Assembly: GCA_003223135.1 (NCBI GenBank)
Contig: QHXX01000022.1
Span: forward strand, 1 to 64,000
Length of the DNA stretch: 64,000 nt
Direction of reading: 5' to 3'
From: Acidobacteriota bacterium
GTDB lineage: Bacteria; Acidobacteriota; Polarisedimenticolia; Gp22-AA2
Shown here one piece after another: positions 33,111-42,302 of this stretch. Within the stretch, counting starts at the first letter, position 1. Each line of letters opens with the position of its first letter. A model generated the notes under the pieces. The model did not search any database. It was not told the DNA's origin and saw nothing but the letters and a program-made list of their open reading frames with translations. Position numbers and translations under genes: made by a program.

Positions 33111-34143
33111 CCTTACGCGTGGTGATCACGGGTGGCGGCGCCGTCGGTCCCTTCGGCGCCGGGGTCGGGGCCCTGGTCGAGGCGGTCGCGACCGGCCGGA
33201 CGGCGATCGAACGATCCGGGCGGGGGTGCGCCGCGCGTCTGCGCGACGGCGTGGACGCGGGTCCTATCCGCGCCAATGTCTGGCGTCGGCTGGATCGCTG
33301 CTCCCGCATGGCCGTGGCCGCCGCGCGCGAGGCGCTCGAGGACGCCCGGCTCCGCGCCCCGGCCGGAGTCCCTGTGGCGAGGGATCAGGCGGCGCCCGCG
33401 CTCGTTTTCGGCACGATGTCATCAGGGGTGGAGACGCTGCGCGCCTTCCTTGCCACGACGTTCGCGGAAGGGCCCGAGGGCGCCTCGCCGATGCTCTTTC
33501 CTTTCACCGTGCCGAACTCGCCCGCGAGCCAGTGCTCGATCCTTCTCGGTCTGCGCGGCCCGAACCTGACGATCAGCGAGATGGAGGCGTCCGGACTGGC
33601 GGCGATCGCGACCGCCGCCGGTCTGGTGCGCGCCGGCGTCTGTGACGTCGCTCTGGCCGGCGGCGCCGACGAATGGGTCGGGGAGTACGACCGGGCCTGG
33701 GCACGGCTGCGCCTGACGCACCGGGGGGATCCCGCCGCCTTTCCCGGCCCCTTTGGCAGGGGCCGCCGTGGGTTCGTTCCGGGCGAGGGGGCGTACTTCG
33801 TGGTCGTCGAGTCGCTCGAAGGGGCGGCCCGCCGCGGTGCCCCGGCGTGGGCCGAGGTGGCGGGCGAGGCCATGACGCACGCCCCGGGTCCGGCGCACGG
33901 CTGGCCCGCGGAGCCCGGGGCCATGGCCGACGCGATTGGCCTGGCGCTGTCCCAGTGGCGGCGGGATCCATCCGCGACGGCTTCGTCCCGCCCGTGGCCG
34001 GTCTCCTCGATCCCGACCCGGACCTCGATCTCAACCTCGTCCTCGGAGAGGCCCGCCGCGGTCCCGTGCGTTCGGTCCTGATCGACGCCCTCGGGACCGG
34101 CGGATCCTGCGCGGCGGTCGTCCTCAGCCGCGCGGATTCCTAG
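33107..34143 (+). pseudogene. Chain-length-factor-like ketosynthase (KS beta) with internal deletion and frameshift
   Basis: The first 285 or so residues read as a ketosynthase homologue (VVITGGGAVGPFGAG, then GPNLTISEMEASGLAAIA). Glu160 stands where the catalytic cysteine should be, as expected for a chain-length factor. ALAGGADEW and GRGRRGFVPGEGAY are conserved. After MADAIGLALSQW the reading frame breaks near 33955-33985 and coding resumes in another frame at IRDGFVPPVAGLLDPDPD, ending at LGTGGSCAAVVLS. Roughly 65-70 residues that normally hold the HGTGT-to-GHxxGA segment are missing. It pairs with the upstream KS alpha gene. It is either a real lesion or an assembly error. Confidence 0.8.
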
Positions 34144-34499
34144 GCGTCCGCCTCGGGCAGCGATGTGCGGGCGTCATCGAGGATCTGCTTCGCCTCGTCG
34201 GCTTCGGGCTCCGGCACGTAGACGGCGAACACGGTCGTCACCGGAAGCAGAAGACCCGCGCCGCCGGTGAACGGCTCATCCGGAACGATCGCGTGCGGGA
34301 CGCCGCTGTCGTCGAGGTAGGCGAGGATCGGGTGCATTCCGGCGCTCTCCAGAAGACGGAGGGCGAGGAGGGCCTCCTCCCGCGTCGCCTCGACGGCCGC
34401 GGGACGCGCTCCGGCGAGAGGGCTGCCGCACGAGGGGCAGGGCGTCGCACCGGCCGCGACCGGCTCGCCGCAGGTGGGGCATCCATCCTCGGTGTCCAT
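34140..34499 (-). CDS. DUF2007-like protein with zinc ribbon
   Basis: A 119-residue protein. An N-terminal zinc ribbon (CPTCGEPV and CPSCGSPL) is followed by a DUF2007-type domain (ALLALRLLESAGMHPILAYLDDSG, PHAIVPDEPF and VYVPEPEADEAKQIL). The ATG at 34499 is chosen because a promoter places the transcription start there. It is the last gene of the minus-strand run and converges with the chain-length-factor gene with a four-base overlap. The family is annotated as putative signal-transducing; activity unknown. Confidence 0.72.
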   Translation of the reverse strand: MDTEDGCPTCGEPVAAGATPCPSCGSPLAGARPAAVEATREEALLALRLLESAGMHPILAYLDDSGVPHAIVPDEPFTGGAGLLLPVTTVFAVYVPEPEADEAKQILDDARTSLPEADA

Positions 34500-34505
34500 G
34501 ACGGC

Positions 34506-34535
34506 ATCGTATGCCCGGGAGCCGCGGGCGGTCAA
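34506..34535 (-). promoter_or_regulatory. Promoter of the DUF2007-like gene, leaderless arrangement
   Basis: On the minus strand TTGACC (34535-34530) and TACGAT (34511-34506) are 18 bases apart. The -10 ends six bases before the ATG at 34499. This is one of the clearest leaderless candidates and would uncouple the gene from tatD upstream. Confidence 0.6.
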
Positions 34536-35324
34536 TCACGCCAGGCGGAAGATGGTTTCCAGGTTGCGCGTCGTCGCTTCGCCGACCGCCTCCGGCGTCA
34601 ACCGCTTCAAATCCGCGACCTTCGCCGCCACGAGGACGACGCGCGCCGGCTCGTTGCGCTTGCCGCGGAACGGGTGCGGCGTGAGGTAGGGCGAGTCGGT
34701 CTCGCACAGGATGCGGTCGAGCGGCGCGAAGGCGGCGGCCTCGGCCACGCCGGAGGAGTTCTTGAACGTGACCGGCCCGGCGAACGACAGGTAGAAGCCG
34801 AGGTCGAGGCAGCGCCGCGCCTCCTCCTTTCCGCCGGAAAAGCAGTGAAACACGCCGCCTATCTCCCGCGCCCGCTCTTCGCCCAGAATGAGAAGAGTGT
34901 CGTCCCAGGCCTCACGCGTGTGGACGACGATGGGCAGTGTCAGGGAGCGTGCCAGGCCGATCTGGTCGCGGAAGACCTGCCGCTGCGCGTCGCGCGGCGA
35001 GAAGTCGTAGTGGTAGTCGAGCCCGATCTCGCCGATGGCCACCGCTCGGGGCAGCGCCGCCGCGCGCCTGATCCCCTGGGCGACCTCCGGCGTGAAGCTC
35101 TTCGCCTCGTGCGGGTGCACCCCCGCGGTGAAATGGATGAAGTCGTGGCGGGCGGCCAGCGCGGCGCAGGCCTCGGCGTCGCCGATGAACGATGCGACCG
35201 TGACCAGCCGGACGATGCCGGCCTGCCGGGCGCGCGCGATGACCTCGTCCCGATCGGGGTCGAAGTGTTCCAGGGTCAGGTGCGCGTGGCTGTCGCTGAA
35301 CACCCGGGCTACTTCACCTTCCAT
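34536..35324 (-). CDS. TatD-family metal-dependent deoxyribonuclease
   Basis: A 262-residue TIM-barrel hydrolase. Ligand motifs are FSDSHAHL, the HFTAGVHPHEAK loop, AIGEIGLDYHYD, PIVVHTREAW and the ILCETDSPYLTP strand. All match the TatD/YcfH family of 3'-5' DNA exonucleases or DNA-repair hydrolases. The 3' end of metG overlaps its start by 16 bases, an arrangement (metG followed by tatD) common in bacteria. Length is normal. Confidence 0.93.
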   Translation of the reverse strand: MEGEVARVFSDSHAHLTLEHFDPDRDEVIARARQAGIVRLVTVASFIGDAEACAALAARHDFIHFTAGVHPHEAKSFTPEVAQGIRRAAALPRAVAIGEIGLDYHYDFSPRDAQRQVFRDQIGLARSLTLPIVVHTREAWDDTLLILGEERAREIGGVFHCFSGGKEEARRCLDLGFYLSFAGPVTFKNSSGVAEAAAFAPLDRILCETDSPYLTPHPFRGKRNEPARVVLVAAKVADLKRLTPEAVGEATTRNLETIFRLA

Positions 35325-37300
35325 CCGGGAGGCACGGGCTCTTCGGTCGTCAGGATGTAGGGCTGGCCGGAAGCGTCCGAGGCGGCGAGGAGCATTCCCT
35401 GGGACACCACGCCGCGAAGCTTCGCCGGCCTGAGGTTGGCGACGACGACGATCGTCTTGCCGACCAGCGACTCGGGGGCATAGCGTGCGGCGATACCGGC
35501 GACGATGGTGCGCGTGCCGGTGCCGATGTCCACCGTGAGCTTGAGCAGCTTGTCGGCGCCCTGGACGCGCTCGGCGGCGACGATCCTTGCGGTCCTGAGA
35601 TCGACGCGCCCGAACTCGTCGATGGCGATCTCGGCGGTGCCCGCCGCGCCGACCGGAGCCGCCGCCTCGGGAGCCGGGGGTGCATCCGGCCCGGGGGCGG
35701 GAGCACCGGTCGTGGCCTCGGCTGCGTCCGTGCGCGCCTCTTTTCCGGCCCTGGCGTCCTTGAGGTACTCGGCCTTGTCAATGCGGGGGAAGAGCGACTC
35801 ACCGCGGGCAATGGGCCGCCCCGGCTTCAGCTCGCCCCAGTGGATGTGCGCGAGGCTGGCGGTCGTGACGTCGCCGCTGAGGCCGAGGCGTTTCCACAGA
35901 CCGGACGCGGACTGCGGCATCACCGGGGCGACGAGGACGGCGACGATGCGCAGTCCCTCGGCGACCGTGTAGAGCACCGAACCGAGCGCCCAGCGACGCC
36001 CGGGGTCCTGCGCCAGCTTCCACGGCTCGTTCTGCACGATGAAGCGGTTGAGGAGCCCGACGAACCCCCAGACGCGCGCCAGGCCAGAGCTGAAGTCGAG
36101 CTCCTCGAAGTCCTTCACGAAGCCTGCCACGGCGTCCTGCGCCGCTTTCTTCAGCGGTTCGTCTCCCCGGAAGCGCGGATCGGTCTTCGGCACCTTGCCA
36201 CCGCAGTAGTCCTCGATCATCTTGAGCGCGCGGCTGGTCAGGTTCCCCAGGTCGTTGGCCAGGTCGGTGTTGACCCGATCGATGAACGCCTCGTCGGAGT
36301 AGTTCGCGTCCTGCCCGAACACCATCTCGCGCAACAGAAAGTAGCGCACCGGATCGACGCCGAACGCCTCGATGAGGGGGACCGGATCGACCGTGCCTCC
36401 GCGGGACTTCGAGATCTTGAGAGCATCCCGCAGCCACCAGCCGTGCGCGACGACGCGTCGCGGCAGCGGCTCGTCCGCGGACAGCAGGAAGGCCGGCCAA
36501 TAGACGGCGTGGAAGCGGATGATGTCCTTGCCCACCAGATGCATGTCGGCCGGCCAGTAGCGCGCGTAGTTCTTGCGGTCGGAGCCGTACCCGAGAGCGG
36601 TAATGTAGTTGCTGAGCGCGTCGAACCAGACGTAGAAGACGTGCTTCGGATCGCCGGGAAGGGGAATGCCCCAGGTTAAGCTGCTGCGGCTGATCGACAG
36701 GTCCTTCAGCCCCGACTGGACGAACGACACGACCTCGTTGCGGCGCGACTCCGGGAAGACGAACTCGCGATGATCGGCGAAGTGTTTGAGGAGCGGTTCC
36801 TGGTATTTCGAGAGACGGAAGAAGTACGACTCCTCCTCGGTCCAGTCCACCTTGTGCCCCTGATCCGGGCAGCGACCATCGACGATCTGGTTTTCGGGGT
36901 AGAAGGACTCGCAGGAGGTGCAGTACCAGCCTTTGTAAGCATCTTTGTAGATGTCACCCTTCGCCAGGATCTTCTGATACAGCCTCTCGACCCCGCGGCG
37001 ATGGCGCTCTTCCGTTGTTCGGATGAAATCGTTGTGGCTGATCCCGAGCGTCCTCCAAAGCCCGCGAAAGCGCTCGACCACCTGATTGGCGAGCTCCATC
37101 GGCTTCAGTCCCTTCGCCTGTGCGGCGCGCTCGACGGACTGTCCATGCTCGTCGGTGCCGGTCAGGAGAAAGACGTCCTTGCCGAGCATCCGATGAAAGC
37201 GCGCGATCACGTCGGCCAGGACGGTTGTGTAGGCGTGGCCGATGTGCGGAACATCGTTGACGTAATAGATCGGCGTGGTCAGGTAGAACTTGCGGGCCAT
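35309..37300 (-). CDS. metG: Methionyl-tRNA synthetase
   Basis: A 663-residue class I synthetase that charges tRNA-Met. The HIGH signature is at residues 19-22 (PHIGHAYTT) and the KMSKS equivalent reads KISKSRG near residue 305. A metal-knuckle region (CTSCESFYPENQ, CPDQGHK) follows the catalytic core, with an anticodon-binding helical domain. After an Ala/Pro-rich linker (about 530-560) comes a C-terminal EMAP/Trbp111-like tRNA-binding domain (VDLRTARIVAAERV, ANLRPAKLRGVVSQGM). It overlaps tatD at its 3' end. Housekeeping gene; secure. Confidence 0.96.
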   Translation of the reverse strand: MARKFYLTTPIYYVNDVPHIGHAYTTVLADVIARFHRMLGKDVFLLTGTDEHGQSVERAAQAKGLKPMELANQVVERFRGLWRTLGISHNDFIRTTEERHRRGVERLYQKILAKGDIYKDAYKGWYCTSCESFYPENQIVDGRCPDQGHKVDWTEEESYFFRLSKYQEPLLKHFADHREFVFPESRRNEVVSFVQSGLKDLSISRSSLTWGIPLPGDPKHVFYVWFDALSNYITALGYGSDRKNYARYWPADMHLVGKDIIRFHAVYWPAFLLSADEPLPRRVVAHGWWLRDALKISKSRGGTVDPVPLIEAFGVDPVRYFLLREMVFGQDANYSDEAFIDRVNTDLANDLGNLTSRALKMIEDYCGGKVPKTDPRFRGDEPLKKAAQDAVAGFVKDFEELDFSSGLARVWGFVGLLNRFIVQNEPWKLAQDPGRRWALGSVLYTVAEGLRIVAVLVAPVMPQSASGLWKRLGLSGDVTTASLAHIHWGELKPGRPIARGESLFPRIDKAEYLKDARAGKEARTDAAEATTGAPAPGPDAPPAPEAAAPVGAAGTAEIAIDEFGRVDLRTARIVAAERVQGADKLLKLTVDIGTGTRTIVAGIAARYAPESLVGKTIVVVANLRPAKLRGVVSQGMLLAASDASGQPYILTTEEPVPPGWKVK

Positions 37301-37312
37301 GACGTCCCCGGT

Positions 37313-37624
37313 CTAGGAGCGCTCGTCAGCCTCCAAATAGACTTTGAACAGTCGATAGAACTCGGACTCGAAGCTCTTGTGATGGTGGCGCTCCAGAGCC
37401 GCGCCGAGCGTCGATCCCGTCTGTAGCAGCAGACGCACATACTCGTGGTACATGCCGTCGGCATCCCCCTTGGCGGCGAGCGCGCGCATGAGTTTCTCGG
37501 CGTCCATGGCCGGGATTCGCAGACCGGCCTCGCCGCCGGGCCGGGTGGCGATGTCCAGCGCCCCTTCCGTGACGTCCAGAACGACCCGCAGCATGCGGGC
37601 CGTCTTGACCTTGTCGTAGATCAT
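37313..37624 (-). CDS. Conserved-looking small protein between larC and metG
   Basis: A 103-residue protein that begins MIYDKVKTARMLRVVLDV and ends in a charged helical tail. The sequence looks genuinely coding, mostly alpha-helical, without signal peptide or membrane segment. It overlaps larC by four bases (ATGA) and lies 12 bases before metG, so it is co-translated within the operon. I do not recognise the family and no motif indicates a reaction. Confidence 0.6.
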   Translation of the reverse strand: MIYDKVKTARMLRVVLDVTEGALDIATRPGGEAGLRIPAMDAEKLMRALAAKGDADGMYHEYVRLLLQTGSTLGAALERHHHKSFESEFYRLFKVYLEADERS

Positions 37625-38919
37625 CGGCCTCTCGCCCGTCCTTTCGTCCGCCTGGAGCGGCGCGCCCCGCGGCGGCGCGCGCCTCCCCTTGTCCGTCCGG
37701 GCAAAACCGGCGCCTGCGCCCAGGACGCGAGCGCCTCGGGTCCGCCCCGCGGCGGCGCGTACGCCTGCACGGCCAGCCGCTGGACTTCCTTGAGAGGCAC
37801 TCCGGTTTTGAGGGCCACCCTGCGGCAGTCCTCGTACTCCGGCGTGGCCTGCACCACCTCGCCATTGTAAACGGAGACCTTCATCCGGATTGGTCCGTAC
37901 GGCGTCCGCGTCGTCTCGATGCGTCGCGCCAGCTCGATCCGCCCCATCGGCTGGTAGCGGAAGCCGATGGTGGTGGTTTCCCGGAAGATCACCGAGCTGA
38001 CGTCCTCCAGCTTGGGCTCGGGACAGATGACGGTCACCATGGTGCCGGGGCGGCTCTTCTTCATCTGGATCGGCGTATAGAACACCTCCAAAGCACCCGC
38101 GGCGAACAGGCGATCCATGAGGTGTCCGTAGAGCTGCGGGTTCATGTCGTCGATGGTCGTCTCGAGCACCAGCACCGTCTCCCGAAGCACCGCCTCGTCC
38201 AGCAGGTCGCCGTGGAGGACGCGCAACAGGTTCGGGTGGCTGTCGAACTGCTTCGTCCCGGCGCCGTAGCCGATGGCGCGCACGCGCATCGGCGGAAGGG
38301 GACCGAAATCGGCGGCGAGGGTCGCCGCCAGGGCGGCGCCGGTCGGGGTGACCAGCTCCCCCTCGACGTGCGTGGCGTAACACGGCTTCCCCTTCAGGAT
38401 CTCCGCCGTGGCCGGTCCGGGGACCGGAAACGTCCCGTGCTCCATCGTCACCATGCCGCGCCCGACGTGAAGAGGCGAGCAGACGACGCGCGGCCAGCCG
38501 AGTCGCTCCAGCCCGATCATCGCTCCGACGATGTCGACGATGGCATCGACGGCGCCGACCTCGTGCAGGTGGACCTTGTCCCTGGAGACGCGGTGCACGC
38601 GCGCCTCGGCCTCGACGAGGGTTTCGAAGGCGCTCATGGCGCGTCGGCGCACTTCGGACGACAGGCGGCTCGCCTGGACGATGCGGGCGATGTCTTTCAG
38701 GCGGCGCTCGGGCTGGCGCGCCGCGGTGAGCGCGACGTCGACCTTGGTCCCGGCCAGCCCGGAGCGGTTGACCCGCGCGGCGGACAGGGTGTACCCGGAC
38801 ACACGCAGCTTCTTGAGCTGCGAGCGCAAATGGGCCGGCTCGACCCCCAGGTCCACGAGGGCCCCGAGGAGCATGTCGCCGCTGATGCCGGAGAAGCAGT
38901 CGAGGTACAGTCCGCGCAT
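37621..38919 (-). CDS. larC: LarC nickel insertion protein (nickel-pincer cofactor biosynthesis)
   Basis: A 432-residue protein with LYLDCFSGISGDMLLGALVDLG at the N-terminus (split by the usual GISGDM signature), HLHEVGAVDAIVDIVGA, FPVPGPATAEILKG, TPTGAALAATL and the C-terminal ETTIDDMNPQLYGHLMDRL followed by CTP-binding-domain features. LarC is the CTP-dependent nickel chelatase that completes the pincer cofactor of lactate racemase. The gene is one uninterrupted frame, unlike the frameshifted larC1/C2 of some Lactobacilli. It ends in a very basic Arg/Gly tail. No larA, larB or larE is in the window. Confidence 0.9.
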   Translation of the reverse strand: MRGLYLDCFSGISGDMLLGALVDLGVEPAHLRSQLKKLRVSGYTLSAARVNRSGLAGTKVDVALTAARQPERRLKDIARIVQASRLSSEVRRRAMSAFETLVEAEARVHRVSRDKVHLHEVGAVDAIVDIVGAMIGLERLGWPRVVCSPLHVGRGMVTMEHGTFPVPGPATAEILKGKPCYATHVEGELVTPTGAALAATLAADFGPLPPMRVRAIGYGAGTKQFDSHPNLLRVLHGDLLDEAVLRETVLVLETTIDDMNPQLYGHLMDRLFAAGALEVFYTPIQMKKSRPGTMVTVICPEPKLEDVSSVIFRETTTIGFRYQPMGRIELARRIETTRTPYGPIRMKVSVYNGEVVQATPEYEDCRRVALKTGVPLKEVQRLAVQAYAPPRGGPEALASWAQAPVLPGRTRGGARRRGARRSRRTKGRARGR

Positions 38920-38921
38920 CG

Positions 38922-39647
38922 TCAGGTCCCGAGAAGATCCGGCAGCACGCCTGCCGCCGGCCCCAAGATCAGTTCGTCGGCCAGGGGCGACAGCGGCGTC
39001 TCTTCGACGTTGATCTCGACCAGGTACGCGCCGTGCCGCTTGGCCAGCTCCGGAAGGGCCGCGGCAGGATACACCAGCGCCGAGGTCCCGATGGAGAGGA
39101 AAACTTTCGAGCGGCGGGCGGCCCCGGTCGCCTCCTGCATCGCCCCTTCGGGAAGGACCTCGCCGAACCACACGACGTCCGGGCGCAGGAGCGCTCCACA
39201 GGCGCAGCGCGGCGGGATCTCGGGCAGCGGCACACGCCGGTCCTCCCGGGACGTGCCTTCCTCGGTGCAGCGCACCCGGAACAGGTCGCCGTGGAGAAGG
39301 ATGACCCCGGCACTTCCGGCCGCGGCGTGGAGCCCGTCGACGTTCTGCGTGATTAGCCGGAAATCGGGATGGTTCCGCCCGAAGCTTGCCAGGGCGAGAT
39401 GCCCCGCGTTCGGCGCGCATCCGCTGACCTGCCGCCGACGCGCATCGTACCAGGCCCAGACCCGCCGCGGGTCGCGGGCGAACCCCTGCGGGGTCGCGAG
39501 GTCAAGGAGCGACTCGTTGTCCCAGAAACCGCCCGGGCTGCGGAAGGTCGGGACCCCCGACTCGGCCGAGATGCCGGCCCCGGTCAACGCCGCGACGCGG
39601 CGACCGCGCCCCAGCAGATCCCTGAGACGCGCCGAGATCGCGGCCAT
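38922..39647 (-). CDS. Sir2-family NAD-dependent protein deacylase
   Basis: A 241-residue sirtuin. NAD-binding motifs are LTGAGISAESGVPTFR and LITQNVDGLHAAAG, with the catalytic histidine in LLHGDLF. The cysteine region is CTEEG and CACGALLRPDVVWFGE. WYDARRR carries the Tyr-x-x-Arg pair that in CobB and SIRT5 favours succinyl or malonyl lysines. It is the first gene of a six-gene minus-strand run and lies two bases before larC. A promoter and a purine-rich ribosome-binding site (GGGGGAAA) lie upstream. Confidence 0.9.
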   Translation of the reverse strand: MAAISARLRDLLGRGRRVAALTGAGISAESGVPTFRSPGGFWDNESLLDLATPQGFARDPRRVWAWYDARRRQVSGCAPNAGHLALASFGRNHPDFRLITQNVDGLHAAAGSAGVILLHGDLFRVRCTEEGTSREDRRVPLPEIPPRCACGALLRPDVVWFGEVLPEGAMQEATGAARRSKVFLSIGTSALVYPAAALPELAKRHGAYLVEINVEETPLSPLADELILGPAAGVLPDLLGT

Positions 39648-39677
39648 CCGTTTTCCCCCGCGCGGACGTGAGCGGCC

Positions 39678-39707
39678 ATGCTAGCCGCCCCGTTCGAGAC
39701 GTGTCAA
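39678..39707 (-). promoter_or_regulatory. Promoter of the sir2-larC-metG-tatD run
   Basis: On the minus strand TTGACA (39707-39702) and TAGCAT (39683-39678) are 18 bases apart, about 30 bases before the Sir2 start codon. It is a strong match and the only good candidate upstream of this operon. Confidence 0.65.
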
Positions 39708-40121
39708 GAACTCGCGACACCGACTCGCTTCCGTCCGCGAGGCGGATCGCAGCGCATCGCGCCTCATGCTCGCTCGTGAGGTCTCTCGGCCGGCCATCTC
39801 GCGCTCATGGCGCGGCTCGAAATCGGCGCGCCGCGCTGCAGTCCGCCTTTCACCTCGGGCGTTCTCGAGTCGCGGCGCCGTGCCGTGCGTCGACGCGGGA
39901 CGCCCAAAGCGCGGGATGGGCAAGAGCGACCCTTGGGCCGACGGGAACGTGGGAGATGGCTCGGAAACGAGGCGCCGCGCCCTGCGCCCGCAGGGCCGTC
40001 CGAGACCGCGCGCCGTGGCCCCGCCGCGCGCGTTTTGCGCGGTGGGCGGCGCGTGGCGAGGCGAGGGGAGGCTTGCGCAGGGCAGGCGCCTCGAACCAGG
40101 GGTAGCTGGGCGCGCGGTGAT
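39708..40121. other. Gene-free GC-rich stretch, content unknown
   Basis: About 410 bases lie between the sir2 promoter and the 3' end of the molybdenum hydroxylase operon. Open frames occur on both strands but all have the Arg/Ala/Gly-rich composition of chance frames, lack ribosome-binding sites and overlap each other. Several short GC hairpins are possible. No tRNA, RNase P, tmRNA or terminator signature was recognised. Confidence 0.5.
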
Positions 40122-42302
40122 TCAGGAAGTCGCGACGAGGTCCTCGACTCGAACGGGCAGGCGCCGGACGCGCTTGCCGGTGGCGGCGAAGATCGCGTTG
40201 CACACGGCGGGGGCGATGACCGGGACGCCTGGCTCGCCCACGCCCGTCGGCGGTTGATCGCTGGGAACGATGTGCACCTCGACCTCGGGCATCTCGTCGA
40301 TGCGCAGCACCTCGTACTCGTCGAAGTTGGCCTGTTTGACGCGGCCCTTTTCGATGGTGATTCCTGATTTCAGCGCGGCGCTCAGCCCGAATACGATTCC
40401 GCCTTCCATCTGCGCCGCGATGATTCCGGGATGGATGGCGCGCCCGCAGTCCACGGCGCAGACAACGCGATGCACACGCAGGGCGCCGTCTTTGCCGATC
40501 GAGACCTCGGCGACCTGGGCGCAGTAGGTCCGGTACGAGAAGTGCGCGGCGATGCCTCGCGCCCGTCCCTTCGCCAGAGGCTTTCCCCAGCCGGCTCGTG
40601 TGGCCGCCAGGTCCACGACCGCCTTCAGTCGGGTGGTGTCCTGCACGAAAGTCTGGCCGGGGTAGGCGATCGTGCGTCCGCCGGACAGGAGCTCCTTGCG
40701 CAACGCCAGGGGGTCCCTGTGAGCGGCCGCGGCCAGCTCGTCGAGGAAGCTCTCCACGACGAAGGCGTTGAAGGAGCTTTCGACGGATCGCCACCAGCCG
40801 CGAGGCACGATCGACCTCGCGGCGGCATACTCCACGTGCACGTTCGGAACGGCGTACGGCAGGTCCCTGGCGCCGCCAATCTCATCCTCCTCGGGGTCGG
40901 AGGCGGTGGGCTCGTGGTAGGCCTTGATCGACGTCGACACGAGCCGGTGATGCCAGGAGGCGATGCGGCCCTTCACGTCGAGGCCTCCCTTGATCCGGTG
41001 AAACGAGGCGGGCCGGTAGAAGTCGTGCTGCAGGTCGTCGGCGCGGGACCACACTGTTTTCACCGGTGCGGTGACCGCCTTCGAGATCTCGACCGCCTCG
41101 ACGGCGTAATCGGGATTGATGCGCCGTCCGAAGCCGCCACCGAGGAGCGTGATGTTGAGCCGGACGGCGCCCGGGGGAAGGCCGGCGGCGCGGGCGATGT
41201 CCGCCAGCGCCCAGCTCGGCGTCTGCACCGGCGCCCAGACCTCGCAGCGGTCCTTCTGCCAGGATGCCGTCGCGTTCTGCGGCTCCATCGTGGCGTGCGC
41301 CTGGAAGGGAAGCTCGTAGACCGCCTCGAGTCGTTTCGCCGCCTTCTCGAGCGCCGCCGCGGCGTCTCCGTCGTCGCGCACGATCTTGCCGGGCTGCTGC
41401 GACAGCGTTTCGAACTGCGCCCGGAGGGTCTCGCTGCTCTCGGCGGCGCCGTCCCCTTCATCCCAGTCGACGCGAAGCGCGTCGCGGCCCTTGAGCGCGT
41501 TCCAGGTCGAGTCGGCCACCACGGCCACGCCGGTCGAGATGGGCACGACGGCACGGACGCCGGGCGAGGTCTTGGCGCTGTTGGCATCGAAGGGCTTTGC
41601 CTTGCCGCCGAAGACGGGAGAGCGCGCGACGGCGGCGTACAGCATCCCGGGCACCTTCACGTCGATGCCGTAGACGGCGCTGCCGTCGACTTTCGAAGGC
41701 GTGTCGGTGCGGGGCAGGCTCTTGCCGACGATGCGGAAGGACTTCGGGTCCTTGAGCGGCGCGTCCTGCGGCACCGGAAGAGCGGCGGCCTTCTCGACCA
41801 GATCGCCATAGCGGATGCGCCGGCCGGTTGGTGCGTGAACGACGGCGCCCCTCTCCGTCCGGCAGGCCGAGCGGTCGGCACCCCAGGTCTGCGCCGCGGC
41901 CGTCACGAGCATGGCGCGCGCCGCCGCTCCGGCCCTGCGCATCGGCTCGTACCTGGTGCGCACGCTCGAGCTTCCGCCGGTGTCCAGGTCGCCGAACCTC
42001 GGGTCGGCCCAGGCCTGCTCGACGCGCACACGCGACCAGTCGGCGTCCAGCTCCTCGGCGACGATCATCGGCAGCGAGGTGCGGACTCCCTGTCCCATCT
42101 CCGATTTGCTCGCCCAGATCGTCACGTCACCCCTGGCGTCGACCTGGAGAAACGCGTTGGGGGCGAAGAGCGCGCTCGGGCGCCCCCGCGGCCCGGTCGC
42201 ATTCATGGCGGCCGATAACCGGACACCCAGGACCAGTCCGGCACCGGCGGCCGGGACGATCCTGAGGAACTCGCGGCGACTGACGCTCGTCACCGGGCTC
42301 AT
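40122..42302 (-). CDS. Molybdopterin-binding subunit of an aldehyde/xanthine dehydrogenase-family oxidase (IorB type)
   Basis: A 726-residue large subunit of a molybdenum hydroxylase. It starts with a twin-arginine signal ([19 protein letters not shown]), so it is exported folded with its cofactor. Motifs are [66 protein letters not shown] and the catalytic glutamate in [18 protein letters not shown]. The domain order matches the isoquinoline 1-oxidoreductase beta subunit and related aldehyde oxidases. It overlaps the 2Fe-2S subunit gene by four bases. Substrate (N-heterocycle or aldehyde) cannot be told from sequence. Confidence 0.92.
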   Translation of the reverse strand: MSPVTSVSRREFLRIVPAAGAGLVLGVRLSAAMNATGPRGRPSALFAPNAFLQVDARGDVTIWASKSEMGQGVRTSLPMIVAEELDADWSRVRVEQAWADPRFGDLDTGGSSSVRTRYEPMRRAGAAARAMLVTAAAQTWGADRSACRTERGAVVHAPTGRRIRYGDLVEKAAALPVPQDAPLKDPKSFRIVGKSLPRTDTPSKVDGSAVYGIDVKVPGMLYAAVARSPVFGGKAKPFDANSAKTSPGVRAVVPISTGVAVVADSTWNALKGRDALRVDWDEGDGAAESSETLRAQFETLSQQPGKIVRDDGDAAAALEKAAKRLEAVYELPFQAHATMEPQNATASWQKDRCEVWAPVQTPSWALADIARAAGLPPGAVRLNITLLGGGFGRRINPDYAVEAVEISKAVTAPVKTVWSRADDLQHDFYRPASFHRIKGGLDVKGRIASWHHRLVSTSIKAYHEPTASDPEEDEIGGARDLPYAVPNVHVEYAAARSIVPRGWWRSVESSFNAFVVESFLDELAAAAHRDPLALRKELLSGGRTIAYPGQTFVQDTTRLKAVVDLAATRAGWGKPLAKGRARGIAAHFSYRTYCAQVAEVSIGKDGALRVHRVVCAVDCGRAIHPGIIAAQMEGGIVFGLSAALKSGITIEKGRVKQANFDEYEVLRIDEMPEVEVHIVPSDQPPTGVGEPGVPVIAPAVCNAIFAATGKRVRRLPVRVEDLVATS

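Noticed and set aside
39766-40257. Open frames in the 410-base gap before the molybdenum hydroxylase operon
   Set aside because: Several mutually overlapping frames with Arg/Ala composition and no ribosome-binding site; none is better than the others.
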